A DNA stretch of 64,000 nucleotides from Promicromonospora sp. Populi (lineage in GTDB: Bacteria; Actinomycetota; Actinomycetes; Actinomycetales; Cellulomonadaceae), in the NCBI RefSeq assembly GCF_041081105.1, contig NZ_CP163528.1, positions 868,001 through 932,000 of the forward strand, read 5' to 3'. This document shows positions 34,322 through 47,590 of this stretch, piece by piece. Both the position numbers and the translations under genes were made by a program. Every line of letters starts with the position of its first letter. The stretch's first letter is position 1. The notes under the pieces were generated by a model. That model saw nothing but the letters and a program-made list of their open reading frames with translations. It did no database searches and had not been told where the DNA came from.

Positions 34322-34882
34322 ATGGGTCGATGGGGTGTTGGTCGTGCGCAACGGGACTCAACTCGGTTGACCTCGATGCCAGATACCAGGGGCGAAGCCG
34401 CTGACGCGCAGTTCGTCCAGTCGATGCTCCAGCTGACGATCACCAACGCAGACGTCAAGACGAGCGTCCTCGTGGGTGCGATCGCGTTGACCTTCGGCGT
34501 TGGCACACCCGCGCTCCCGTTCTCTCAGGCGTTGGAACCTGGAGCCTGGCTGGCGCTGGTCGGTGCCGGCATCGGGATCATTGCCATAGTGCTGTGCGGT
34601 GTTGCGGGCCTGCACCTGGTCATGTCGCTCCGTCCGCGCATGATTGAGCGGGAGTTCTCACGGTATTCCTTGCCGGATATTGCTCGTGCGTCCGTCGACG
34701 AGCTTGTTGCGACCGGTCCGGAGGACGACCGACGTGAGGCGTGGGTGCAGGTGAAGAACCTTGCTGACATCTCTGCGCAGAAGCATGCGCACATCCGACG
34801 GGCGCTGACGTACTACCCGGTGTCCGTGGTTCTCATGGTGATCGCTGCCGCGATCGGCGTGATCGTGCGGAGTGCGGGCTAG
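34322..34882 (+). CDS. Three-helix membrane protein resembling Pycsar effector PycTM (DUF5706)
   Basis: A 186-residue protein. An N-terminal helix MLQLTITNADVKTSVLVGA runs into TM1 (about 47-65); TM2 is about 76-102, ending LHLVMSLRPRM; a charged loop follows; VKNLADISAQKHAHIRRAL (144-162) leads into TM3 (164-182). The AD-x-K before TM1, the LRPR after TM2 and the L-x-x-x-I-x-x-x-K before TM3 are features I associate with PycTM/DUF5706 effectors, which are gated by cyclic pyrimidine nucleotides and damage the membrane. GGGAGG 4-9 bases before ATG 34322 sets the start. It is divergent from the SatD gene. Family call is by eye. Confidence 0.62.
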   Translation: MGRWGVGRAQRDSTRLTSMPDTRGEAADAQFVQSMLQLTITNADVKTSVLVGAIALTFGVGTPALPFSQALEPGAWLALVGAGIGIIAIVLCGVAGLHLVMSLRPRMIEREFSRYSLPDIARASVDELVATGPEDDRREAWVQVKNLADISAQKHAHIRRALTYYPVSVVLMVIAAAIGVIVRSAG

Positions 34883-35005
34883 GCCGACGAGCGCGTCGCC
34901 GTCCGTTAGACTTGGCCGCTGCTGCTTGACGCTTGACAACCCCAGACGCCGGCCCGCCGTCGGCGTGCTCCGGGTACAAACCTTCACCGACACAGGAAGA
35001 CGAAC

Positions 35006-35569
35006 GTGGCTACCACCAACGACATCAAGAACGGCACTGTGCTCCGCATCGACGGCAACCTCTGGTCGATCATCGAGTTCCAGCACGTCAAGCCGGGCAA
35101 GGGTGGAGCGTTCGTCCGAACGAAGATGAAGAACGTGCTGTCCGGCAAGGTCGTCGACAAGACGTTCAACGCGGGCATCAAGATCGAGACGGCCAACGTC
35201 GACCGTCGCGACTTCCAGTACCTGTACATGGACGGCGAGGACTTCGTCTTCATGGACAACGACACGTACGACCAGGTGACCGTGCCTGCCGCGACTGTTG
35301 GCGACGCGAAGGACTACATGCTCGAGGGCATGAGCGTCATGCTCGCCTCGAACGACGGCACGCCGCTCTACATCGAGCTGCCGACGTCCGTCGTCCTGGA
35401 GCTCACCTACACGGAGCCGGGCCTGCAGGGCGACCGCTCCACCGGCGGCACCAAGCCGGCGACGCTCGAGACCGGCGCGGAGATCCAGGTCCCGCTGTTC
35501 CTCGAGCAGGGCGTCAAGGTCAAGGTCGACACGCGCACGGGCGACTACCTCGGCCGGGTCACCGACTGA
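35006..35569 (+). CDS. efp: Elongation factor P
   Basis: A 187-residue three-domain tRNA-shaped translation factor that rescues ribosomes stalled at polyproline. Domain [46 protein letters not shown], with Lys in PGKGGAF at the usual modification position; domain III ends [30 protein letters not shown] 35006 is preceded by AGGAAG. A TTAGACT at about 34905 may be its -10. It is followed by nusB, as in most actinobacteria. Confidence 0.97.
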   Translation: MATTNDIKNGTVLRIDGNLWSIIEFQHVKPGKGGAFVRTKMKNVLSGKVVDKTFNAGIKIETANVDRRDFQYLYMDGEDFVFMDNDTYDQVTVPAATVGDAKDYMLEGMSVMLASNDGTPLYIELPTSVVLELTYTEPGLQGDRSTGGTKPATLETGAEIQVPLFLEQGVKVKVDTRTGDYLGRVTD

Positions 35570-35611
35570 CGCACGGCGGCTCCCGAGCAGGTTTCGACGC
35601 AGTCGCATTTT

Positions 35612-35652
35612 TTCGTAGCAGAGCCGTAGCAGTGCCGTAGCAAGGCGTAGCA
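35612..35652. repeat. Short tandem repeat between efp and nusB
   Basis: Four degenerate copies of a CGTAGCAGAG-like 10- to 13-base unit (GTAGCAGAGCC, GTAGCAGTGCC, GTAGCAAGGC, GTAGCAGAG) fill the gap and run up to the nusB ribosome-binding site. Confidence 0.6.
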
Positions 35653-35662
35653 GAGAGAGACC

Positions 35663-36079
35663 ATGGGCGCACGCACCAAGGCGCGCAAGCGCGCCGCCGA
35701 CATCCTCTTCGAGGCGGAGCAGCGGGGCATCGACCCGCTGAAGCTCCTCGCCGACCGCGTGGCCGTGCCGCACACCGAGGCGGCAGTGCCGCAGTACACG
35801 GTCGAGATCGTGGAGGGTGTGGTCGAGCACCGCGACCGCATCGACGAGGTGCTGGAGACCTACTCGCAGGGCTGGACCCTTGCGCGCATGCCCGCGGTCG
35901 ACCGCGCGCTGCTGCGCATCGGCTCCTGGGAGGTCCTCTTCAACGACGACGTGCCCGACGCCGTAGCGGTGGACGAGGCGGTCGACCTGGCCGGGGACCT
36001 GTCTACCGACGACTCGCCGGCCTTCGTGAACGGCCTGCTCGGCCGGGTCAAGGACCTGAAGCCGACCCTGCTGGCCTGA
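35663..36079 (+). CDS. nusB: Transcription antitermination factor NusB
   Basis: A 138-residue all-helical RNA-binding protein that, with S10/NusE, binds boxA of rRNA operons. It opens MGARTKARKRAADILFEAEQRG and ends AVAVDEAVDLAGDLSTDDSPAFVNGLLGRV, both typical. Position after efp is conserved. GAGAGA lies before ATG 35663. Confidence 0.95.
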   Translation: MGARTKARKRAADILFEAEQRGIDPLKLLADRVAVPHTEAAVPQYTVEIVEGVVEHRDRIDEVLETYSQGWTLARMPAVDRALLRIGSWEVLFNDDVPDAVAVDEAVDLAGDLSTDDSPAFVNGLLGRVKDLKPTLLA

Positions 36080-36091
36080 GCCGGCACCCGG

Positions 36092-36160
36092 CAGGCACTG
36101 CGTTGGCAAGCACAGCATTGGCACATACAGCGTTGGCAAATACAGTGTTGGCAAGCACAG
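36092..36160. repeat. 15-base tandem repeat between nusB and the MFS gene
   Basis: Four to five copies of a 15-base unit like GTTGGCAAGCACAGC (with TTGGCACATACAGC and TTGGCAAATACAGT variants) fill this gap completely; the last copy contains the first bases before GTG 36162. No Shine-Dalgarno is visible for the MFS gene because of it. Confidence 0.65.
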
Positions 36161-36161
36161 C

Positions 36162-37412
36162 GTGACCACCGGTCCCGGCGCCGAACGGTTCGACGAGCGA
36201 CGTCTGCTCATCGCCCTGTTCGGCGCCGGGATCGCCGCTTTCGCGCAGCTCTACGCGCCACAGGCAGTTCTGCCCGACGCCGCACGCGAGCTCATGACGT
36301 CGGCCTCCGCGACGGCGCTGCTCGTCTCCGCCGCGACCCTGGGGCTGGCCGTCGGGGTGCTGCCCTGGGCGTGGGTCGCGGACCGCCTCGGACGCGTGCG
36401 GGCGATGACTGTCGCGATGCTCGGCGCCACCGCCGTCGGGCTCGCCGTGCCGTTCGCGCCGTCGTTCGGCCTGATCGTCGCCGGGCGCGCGGTGGAGGGG
36501 TTGCTCGTCGCGGGTGTGCCCGCCGTCGCCATGGCCTACCTGACCGAGATGCTGACCGAGCAGCCGACAGGGACCGGCGCGGCGTCCGTGGTGCCGCGCG
36601 CGGCCGGGACGTACGTGGCGGGGACGTCGATGGGTGGCCTCCTCGGGCGGCTTGTCTCCGGCGGCGTCGCCGAGCTGTTCGGCTGGCGCGCCGGGGTGGG
36701 GGCGGTAGCGGTCGCCTGCCTGATCGCGACCGGCTTGTTCATCTGGTTGGCACCGCGCGACCGCCCGCTACGCGACCGCCCGCTAAGCGGCGGTAGGTAC
36801 GACGGCGGTGGGCACGGCGGTGGGCATGGCGACGGCGACTGCGGCGGACGTGTTGGCAGGCTCCGCGTCCTGCTCAGCCCGCGCCTGCTTGTGCTCGACG
36901 CCCAGGGCTTGTTGCTGATGGGCGGCTTCGTCGCGATCTACAACTACCTGGGCTTCCGCCTGGCCGCCGAGCCGTTCGGGCTGTCGTCGGGCGTGGTGAG
37001 CCTGGTGTTCCTCGCCTATCTGGCGGGCACCTGGTCGTCCGCGCGGACCGGGCGGCTCGTTGTGCGGCACGGCCGACGTCGGGTGCTGATCGTCTCGGCC
37101 GGGGTGATGGCGGCCGGGGTGGTCGCGACGCTGTCCGGCTGGCTGCCGGCGGTTCTGGTGGGACTGGTGGTGCTGACCGCGGGGTTCTTCGGGGCGCACG
37201 CCGTGGCCAGCGGGTGGACGCCGGTCGCGGCGCCGCGGGCCCGGACCCAGGCAGCGGCCGTCTACAACCTCGCCTACTACGCGGGGTCGAGCTTGTTCGG
37301 CTGGCTGGGTGGTGTCGGGTTCGCGCTCGCCGGCTGGTCCGGGACGGTGGGTATGGTGCTCGTCCTGGTAGCCCTCGCGGTGAGTCTGGCGGCGGCGGTG
37401 CTGCGCGACTGA
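36162..37412 (+). CDS. MFS transporter (YnfM-like)
   Basis: A 416-residue 12-helix transporter. Landmarks are LLIALFGAGIAAFAQLYAPQAVLP, WVADRLGRVRAMTVAM (loop 2-3 motif) and LLMGGFVAIYNYLGFRLAAEPF, matching the YnfM/arabinose-efflux-like group. The central cytosolic loop holds two repeats: RDRPLRDRPL and a GGGHGGGHGDGD stretch. Substrate unknown. The GTG start at 36162 has no clear ribosome-binding site. It interrupts the usual nusB-pyrR order. Confidence 0.82.
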   Translation: MTTGPGAERFDERRLLIALFGAGIAAFAQLYAPQAVLPDAARELMTSASATALLVSAATLGLAVGVLPWAWVADRLGRVRAMTVAMLGATAVGLAVPFAPSFGLIVAGRAVEGLLVAGVPAVAMAYLTEMLTEQPTGTGAASVVPRAAGTYVAGTSMGGLLGRLVSGGVAELFGWRAGVGAVAVACLIATGLFIWLAPRDRPLRDRPLSGGRYDGGGHGGGHGDGDCGGRVGRLRVLLSPRLLVLDAQGLLLMGGFVAIYNYLGFRLAAEPFGLSSGVVSLVFLAYLAGTWSSARTGRLVVRHGRRRVLIVSAGVMAAGVVATLSGWLPAVLVGLVVLTAGFFGAHAVASGWTPVAAPRARTQAAAVYNLAYYAGSSLFGWLGGVGFALAGWSGTVGMVLVLVALAVSLAAAVLRD

Positions 37413-37478
37413 CCCGGCGCGCGTGCAGACCCGAGCAGGCAGAGAGCAGGCAGAGAGCAGTCGGAGGGCAGGCGCCAG

Positions 37479-37543
37479 TGCAACCCCACGGTTGCATGTT
37501 TGTCGACGGCGGTGCATAGTGGACGTGCAACCGAATGGTTGCG
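37479..37543. promoter_or_regulatory. Pair of palindromic operators upstream of the SRPBCC-ArsR operon
   Basis: TGCAACC-CCAC-GGTTGCA at 37479-37496 is a perfect 7-base palindrome with a 4-base spacer; TGCAACC-GAAT-GGTTGCG at 37526-37543 repeats it with one mismatch, centres 47 bases apart. They lie upstream of the SRPBCC start (37580) and are good candidates for the ArsR-type regulator encoded next. Confidence 0.65.
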
Positions 37544-37579
37544 CTCATTCAGATGAGCCGATAGCCGTCGGAGGACGCC

Positions 37580-38053
37580 ATGACCACCACCCAGCCCCGC
37601 GCGAGCATCGACCTCGACGCGCGATCCGTCACCCGCACCGTCCGCGTCGCCGCCGGCCCTGACGCCGTCTGGCGCGCGATCTCCGAGCCCGAGCATGTAG
37701 CCGGCTGGTTCGGCGACGGCTGCGAGACCGACGACGGCGGCCCGCTCACCGCTGGGACGCGGGGCCGCCTCCACTTCGAGGGCTACGGCTGGTTCGCGTT
37801 CGAGGTCACCCGCATCGAGCCCGGCCGCCTGCTCGCCTACCGCTGGGGTCAGTCGGCCGACGAGCCCGAGCGCATGACCGAGGCAGAGTTCACGCTGCAG
37901 CCCGATCGTGACGGCACCTACCTCACGGTGCACGAGACCGGCTTCAGTGGCGACACCGAGGACGACGTGCGGACCGCCATCGACGGCAACCGCCAGGGCT
38001 GGGACATCGAGCTCGACGAGCTCGTCGCGTACGTCGAGGCACGCGCATGGTGA
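37580..38053 (+). CDS. SRPBCC (AHSA1-like) domain protein
   Basis: A 157-residue START-like fold protein: ARSVTRTVRVAAGPDAVWRAISEPEHVAGWFGDGCE, then GRLHFEGYGWFAFEVTRIEPGRLLAYRW and a C-terminal helix GWDIELDELVAYVEARAW. AHSA1-type proteins bind small hydrophobic ligands or, in eukaryotes, Hsp90. In bacteria they are very often paired with an ArsR regulator, as here (7-base overlap). Exact role unknown. Confidence 0.85.
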   Translation: MTTTQPRASIDLDARSVTRTVRVAAGPDAVWRAISEPEHVAGWFGDGCETDDGGPLTAGTRGRLHFEGYGWFAFEVTRIEPGRLLAYRWGQSADEPERMTEAEFTLQPDRDGTYLTVHETGFSGDTEDDVRTAIDGNRQGWDIELDELVAYVEARAW

Positions 38054-38583
38054 GACGAGCTGTGCCTGCGACGTCGGCAGCGTCGTCGGTGACCCAGCCC
38101 GCCTCGCCAGCAGGGATGCCGACGGACTCACCGGTCGCCGCCTTCGCCGCGCTCGGCGACGAGACCCGCTGGGCAGTGCTCCAAGCTTTGGCAGAGGCGG
38201 GTTCGACAGCTGGTTCGACAGCCAGCTCGGCAGTCGACCTGACCGACGGTGCTGGGTCAGGTGGTGCTGGGCCGGGCGCTGCTGGGACAGGCGCTGCCGC
38301 CTCAGGCTTGACGGCCTCGGCCCTCGCCGCGCGGCTGCCCGTCACGCGGCAGGCGATCGCCAAGCACCTCGCTGTGCTCGAGGCCGCCGGGCTGGTCGAG
38401 TCGCAGACCGTGGGTCGCGAGCGTCGGTACCGCGCGCTCGGCGCGGAGCTGACGGCGCTGGGCCGCCGGCTCGAGCGCATCGGCGACGCGTGGGAGGCAC
38501 GCCTGGGCCGGATCGCGAGCATCGCGGAGCACCTGGAGCACCTGGAGCACCTGGAGCGCCCGGAGCAATTGGAGCGGGGCTGA
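38047..38583 (+). CDS. ArsR family transcriptional regulator
   Basis: A 178-residue winged-helix regulator: VAAFAALGDETRWAVLQALAEAG, then after an inserted linker LTASALAARLPVTRQAIAKHLAVLEAAGLVESQTVGRERRYRA. No metal-binding Cys/His set is present, as in ArsR proteins paired with SRPBCC genes. The 40-residue insertion between the first helices and the HTH is Ser/Thr/Gly/Ala-rich and repeat-encoded (about 38205-38300); the C-terminus ends in an EHLEHLEHLE repeat. It probably binds the two palindromes at 37479-37543. Confidence 0.85.
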   Translation: MVRRAVPATSAASSVTQPASPAGMPTDSPVAAFAALGDETRWAVLQALAEAGSTAGSTASSAVDLTDGAGSGGAGPGAAGTGAAASGLTASALAARLPVTRQAIAKHLAVLEAAGLVESQTVGRERRYRALGAELTALGRRLERIGDAWEARLGRIASIAEHLEHLEHLERPEQLERG

Positions 38584-38628
38584 GCGGGCCCCTGCAACGA
38601 GTTCGGTCGGTTGCACGACGCCCTCTGC

Positions 38629-38694
38629 GAGTTCGGTCGGTTGCTTCGAGATCGGTCAATCGTTTGACCGATCTCGAAGCAACCGACCGAACTC
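38629..38694. terminator. Perfect 31-base palindrome after arsR (terminator, repeat family)
   Basis: The arm 38629-38659 is the exact reverse complement of 38664-38694, with loop TCGT. Its core TTGCTTCGAGATCGG resembles the palindrome at 20254. A partial direct copy, GAGTTCGGTCGGTTGC, precedes it at 38599-38614, and a broken copy with GGACCGATCT follows near 38714. It ends transcription between arsR and the pyr operon. Confidence 0.65.
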
Positions 38695-38870
38695 AGCAAC
38701 TGGTCGGTGCAACGGACCGATCTGGGGGCTGCGCTGCCCGCGTGGCGCCCCAGCCAGGCCCGGCGCCCGCAGCCCCTGGTGTGAGCAACGCCCCTCCAGG
38801 CGGGCGGCGGACCCGGCGTCCGGCGCCTGCCCGGCGGGTTAGGGTGGTGGCTGTCAGACTCCCTTTAAAC

Positions 38871-40664
<1,794 letters not shown>

Positions 40665-40668
<4 letters not shown>

Positions 40669-42134
40669 GCACCCCTTCGAGCACGACCTACGTCCTGCGG
40701 GGGGTGCGTCCCTACGGCACGGACCCGGTCGACGTTGTGCTGGCCGACGGCGTGATCGCCGCCCTCGGCACGCCCGGCACGGTCGAGGTGCCCGACGGCG
40801 CGCACGAGGTGCAGGCCGAGGGCAGTGACGGAACAAGCAATGACGGGACAAGCAGTGACGGGACAGGCCTGGTCCTGCTGCCCGGCCTCGTCGACCTGCA
40901 CACGCACCTGCGTGAGCCTGGCCGGGAGGACGCCGAGACGGTGTTCTCCGGCACTCGCGCCGCGGCCGCGGGTGGGTTCACCGCGGTGCACGCGATGGCG
41001 AACACGACGCCGACGCAGGACACCGCGGGCGTCGTCGAGCAGGTGTACCGGCTGGGCCAGGAGGCCGGGTGGGTGGACGTGTACCCCGTCGGCGCGGTGA
41101 CGGTGGGCCTGGGCGGCGAGAAGCTCGCCGAGCTGGGCGCCATGGCCGACTCCGCCGCCCGCGTCCGGGTCTTCTCCGACGACGGCAAGTGTGTGCACGA
41201 CCCCGTCCTGATGCGCCGCGCGCTGGAGTACGTCAAGGCGTTCGACGGCGTGGTGGCCCAGCACGCGCAGGAGCCACGCCTGACCGAGGGCGCGCAGATG
41301 AACGAGGGCGTCGTGTCCGCGCAGATCGGCCTGACGGGCTGGCCCGCCGTCGCCGAGGAGTCGATCATCGCCCGCGACGTGCTGCTGGCCGAACACGTGG
41401 GCTCGCGCCTGCACGTGTGCCACCTGTCCACCGCGGGTTCCGTGGAGATCATTCGCTGGGCCAAGGGCCGCGGCATCAACGTCACCGCCGAGGTGACACC
41501 GCACCACCTGGTCCTCACCGACGACCTGGCCCGCGACTACGACCCGGTGTTCAAGGTGAACCCGCCGCTGCGCACCGCCAAGGACGTCGAGGCGGTCCGC
41601 GCGGGCCTGGCCGACGGCACCATCGACATCGTCGCCACCGACCACGCGCCGCACCCGGTCGAGGACAAGGACTGCGAGTGGTCGTCGGCCGCGTTCGGCA
41701 TGACGGGCCTGGAGACGGCGCTGTCCGTGGTGCAGCAGACCATGGTCGACACGGGCCGCATGACCTGGGCCGACGTCGCCCGCGTGCTCTCGGAGAATCC
41801 CGCGCGCATCGGCCGGATCAACGGGGAGCCCGCCGGAGTGCAAGGCGGAGTACAGGCTGGAGCGCACAGCGGAGGGCACAGCGGCGGGCACGGCCGCCCG
41901 ATCGCCGTCGGCGAGCCCGCCAACCTGACCCTGGTAGACCCGGCCGCCACCCGCACGATCGACGGCCGGACCCAGGTCACGGCCAGCGCCAACACCCCGT
42001 TCGGCGGCATGGAGCTGCCGGGCCGGGTGGTCGCGACGTTCCTGCGCGGCCGGGCGACGGTCCTGGACGGCACGCTCGTCGACAGCGCGAAAGCCGGCAG
42101 CACAGCACACACTCTCGAAGGAGCCACCCGATGA
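40665..42134 (+). CDS. pyrC: Dihydroorotase
   Basis: A 489-residue class I dihydroorotase (amidohydrolase fold). Metal ligands are in [22 protein letters not shown] and [13 protein letters not shown]; the substrate-binding region includes [15 protein letters not shown]. It is longer than usual (about 430) because of two repeat insertions: [14 protein letters not shown] near residue 55 (about 40823-40868) and a [20 protein letters not shown] stretch before the C-terminal beta domain (about 41836-41891). GTG 40665 overlaps pyrB. Confidence 0.95.
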
Positions 42135-42796
42135 CTGTCCTGGCCGTCACCCTGCTGGTCGCCCTGGCGATCTTCCTGGTGCTGTACGTGACGCTCATCG
42201 GCCGACGCCGGCTCGCGCAGCGCACCACCACGCTCGTGCCGGTCCCGCCCCGGGCTCCGCGCGGTATCGGCCCGGTACGGTTCGGCCCGGTGGAGGCCGT
42301 CTACGTCTCCACGACCCTGCACGGCGACTGGCTCGCTCGCGTCGGCGCGCACGGCCTGGGCGACCGGTCGAGCGCGCTCGTCTCGGTGCACGACAGCGAT
42401 CCGGGGCAGTACAGCGATCCTGGGCACGACGGCTCCGGGCGCGAGGGCGGCGTCCTGGTCGAGCGCGACGGGGCCGACGAGCTGTGGCTCCCGGTCGACA
42501 CGATCCGTAGTGCGGGCCTCGCCCCGGGCATGGCGGGCAAGTACGTCGGCGCCGACGGGCTGGTCGTCGTCACCTGGGCAGTCCCGGAGGCGGACGACGT
42601 CGACGCGGCGCTCGTGGACACCGGCCTGCGCACGCGGCGCCCCCAGGACCGCGAAGCACTCGTAGACGCCGTCCGGAACCTGCTCGCCCAGCAGGCTCCA
42701 CAGCCGCAGCAGGCTTACGAGCAGGAACAGACTCAGCAGCATCCCCAGCATCCCCAGCACCCCGAGCAGGACCCGTACCAGCAGGAGGCCCGGTGA
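42131..42796 (+). CDS. PH-like domain membrane protein of the pyr operon
   Basis: A 221-residue protein with one N-terminal transmembrane helix ([21 protein letters not shown]) and a cytosolic domain ([40 protein letters not shown] and [22 protein letters not shown]). A gene of this kind lies between pyrC and carA in many actinobacteria; its role is unknown. The C-terminal 35 residues are Gln/Pro/His-rich ([17 protein letters not shown]), encoded by a short repeat. It overlaps pyrC and carA by four bases each. Confidence 0.75.
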   Translation: MTVLAVTLLVALAIFLVLYVTLIGRRRLAQRTTTLVPVPPRAPRGIGPVRFGPVEAVYVSTTLHGDWLARVGAHGLGDRSSALVSVHDSDPGQYSDPGHDGSGREGGVLVERDGADELWLPVDTIRSAGLAPGMAGKYVGADGLVVVTWAVPEADDVDAALVDTGLRTRRPQDREALVDAVRNLLAQQAPQPQQAYEQEQTQQHPQHPQHPEQDPYQQEAR

Positions 42797-44146
42797 CCGT
42801 CCCGATGACACCAGCAGCTCAGTCCGCTGCCCAGTCCGCAGCGCTCGTCCTGGAGGACGGCACCACCTACCGCGGCCGGTCGTACGGCGCCACCGGCACC
42901 ACGTTCGGCGAGATCGTCTTCTCCACCGGCATGACCGGCTACCAGGAGACCCTGACGGACCCGTCCTACCACCGGCAGATCGTCGTCATGACGGCGCCGC
43001 ACGTCGGCAACACCGGCGTGAACGACGAGGACCCGGAGTCGGACCAGATCTGGGTCTCCGGGTACGTGGTCCGCGACCCCGCGCGCCGCGTGTCGAGCTG
43101 GCGCGCCCAGCACTCGCTGGGCGAGGAGCTTGCCGGGCAGGGCATCGTCGGCATCTCCGACGTCGACACGCGCGCCCTGACCCGCCGCCTGCGCGAGGAG
43201 GGCGTGATGCGCGCCGGCATCTTCTCGGGTGACGACCTGGTCCGGGGCGGTTACCCCCGGCCCGTCGAGGAGCTCGTGGCAGAGGTGCAGGCGTCCCCGC
43301 AGATGGCGGGTGCCGACCTGGCCCGCGAGGTCTCGACCACCGAGGCCTACACGGTGGAGCCGGCGACGGTGAACCCTGCTGAGTACAGGGGCGAGCACGG
43401 GGGCGAGCACGGGGGCGAGCACGCAGGACGGACCCCCGTCGCCACGGTGGTCGCCGTCGACCTCGGCATCAAGACCATGACGCCGGTGCGCCTCGCCGAG
43501 CGCGGCGTGCGCGTCGTCGTCGTACCGCAGTCCTCGACGATCGAGGACATCGTTGCCGCCCTGCCCGACGACGGCACGCCCGGCGGCGTCTTCTTCTCCA
43601 ACGGCCCCGGGGACCCGGGCGCGGCCAGCCACGAGGTCGAGCTGCTGCGCGCCGTCCTGGACCGCAAGATCCCGTTCTTCGGCATCTGCTTCGGCAACCA
43701 GCTCCTGGGTCGGGCCCTCGGCTACGGCACCTACAAGCTCGGCTACGGGCACCGGGGGATCAACCAGCCCGTGCTCGACCGCACCACGGCCAAGGTCGAG
43801 GTCACCGCGCACAACCACGGCTTCGCCGTGGACGCGCCCATCGTGGATGACGCCGGCGCCCCGCCGTCTCGCAGGCTCCGTACGACGACAGCAGGAACGA
43901 CGGCGGCCGCTACGGCCGCGTCGTCGTCTCCCACGTCGGGCTGAACGACCAGGTCGTGGAGGGGCTGACCTGCCTCGACCTGCCCGCCTTCTCCGTGCAG
44001 TACCACCCGGAGGCCGCGGCAGGCCCGCACGACGCCGCCTACCTGTTCGACCGGTTCGTCGGCCTGCTGACCAACCCCGCGGCCTGGCCGCCTGCCCTCA
44101 AGTCTCAAATCAACACCGAGCCCGCAATCAACGAGGAGAACCACTG

Positions 44147-44147
<1 letters not shown>
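42793..44147 (+). pseudogene. carA: Carbamoyl-phosphate synthase small subunit, single-base frameshift near 43860
   Basis: The first frame (GTG 42793 to 43944) encodes the N-terminal CarA domain ([26 protein letters not shown]) and the glutaminase domain through the nucleophile [12 protein letters not shown] and [13 protein letters not shown]. After GAP it loses sense. The -1 frame then gives [64 protein letters not shown] with the His-Glu of the triad, ending at 44147. One extra C in the CCCC run at 43859-43862 restores the protein. Since the enzyme supplies carbamoyl phosphate and the rest of the operon is intact, a consensus error is likelier than real loss. [12 protein letters not shown] repeat links the two domains (about 43387-43428). 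Confidence 0.88.

Positions 44148-47586
<3,439 letters not shown>

Positions 47587-47590
<4 letters not shown>

Noticed and set aside
36092..36160. CRISPR-like array
   Set aside because: The units are 15 bases with no spacers between them and no cas genes are near; it is a plain tandem repeat.
43850..43960. Programmed -1 frameshift in carA
   Set aside because: No slippery heptamer of a known type, no reason for it in CarA, and two other genes show the same base loss by G/C runs.
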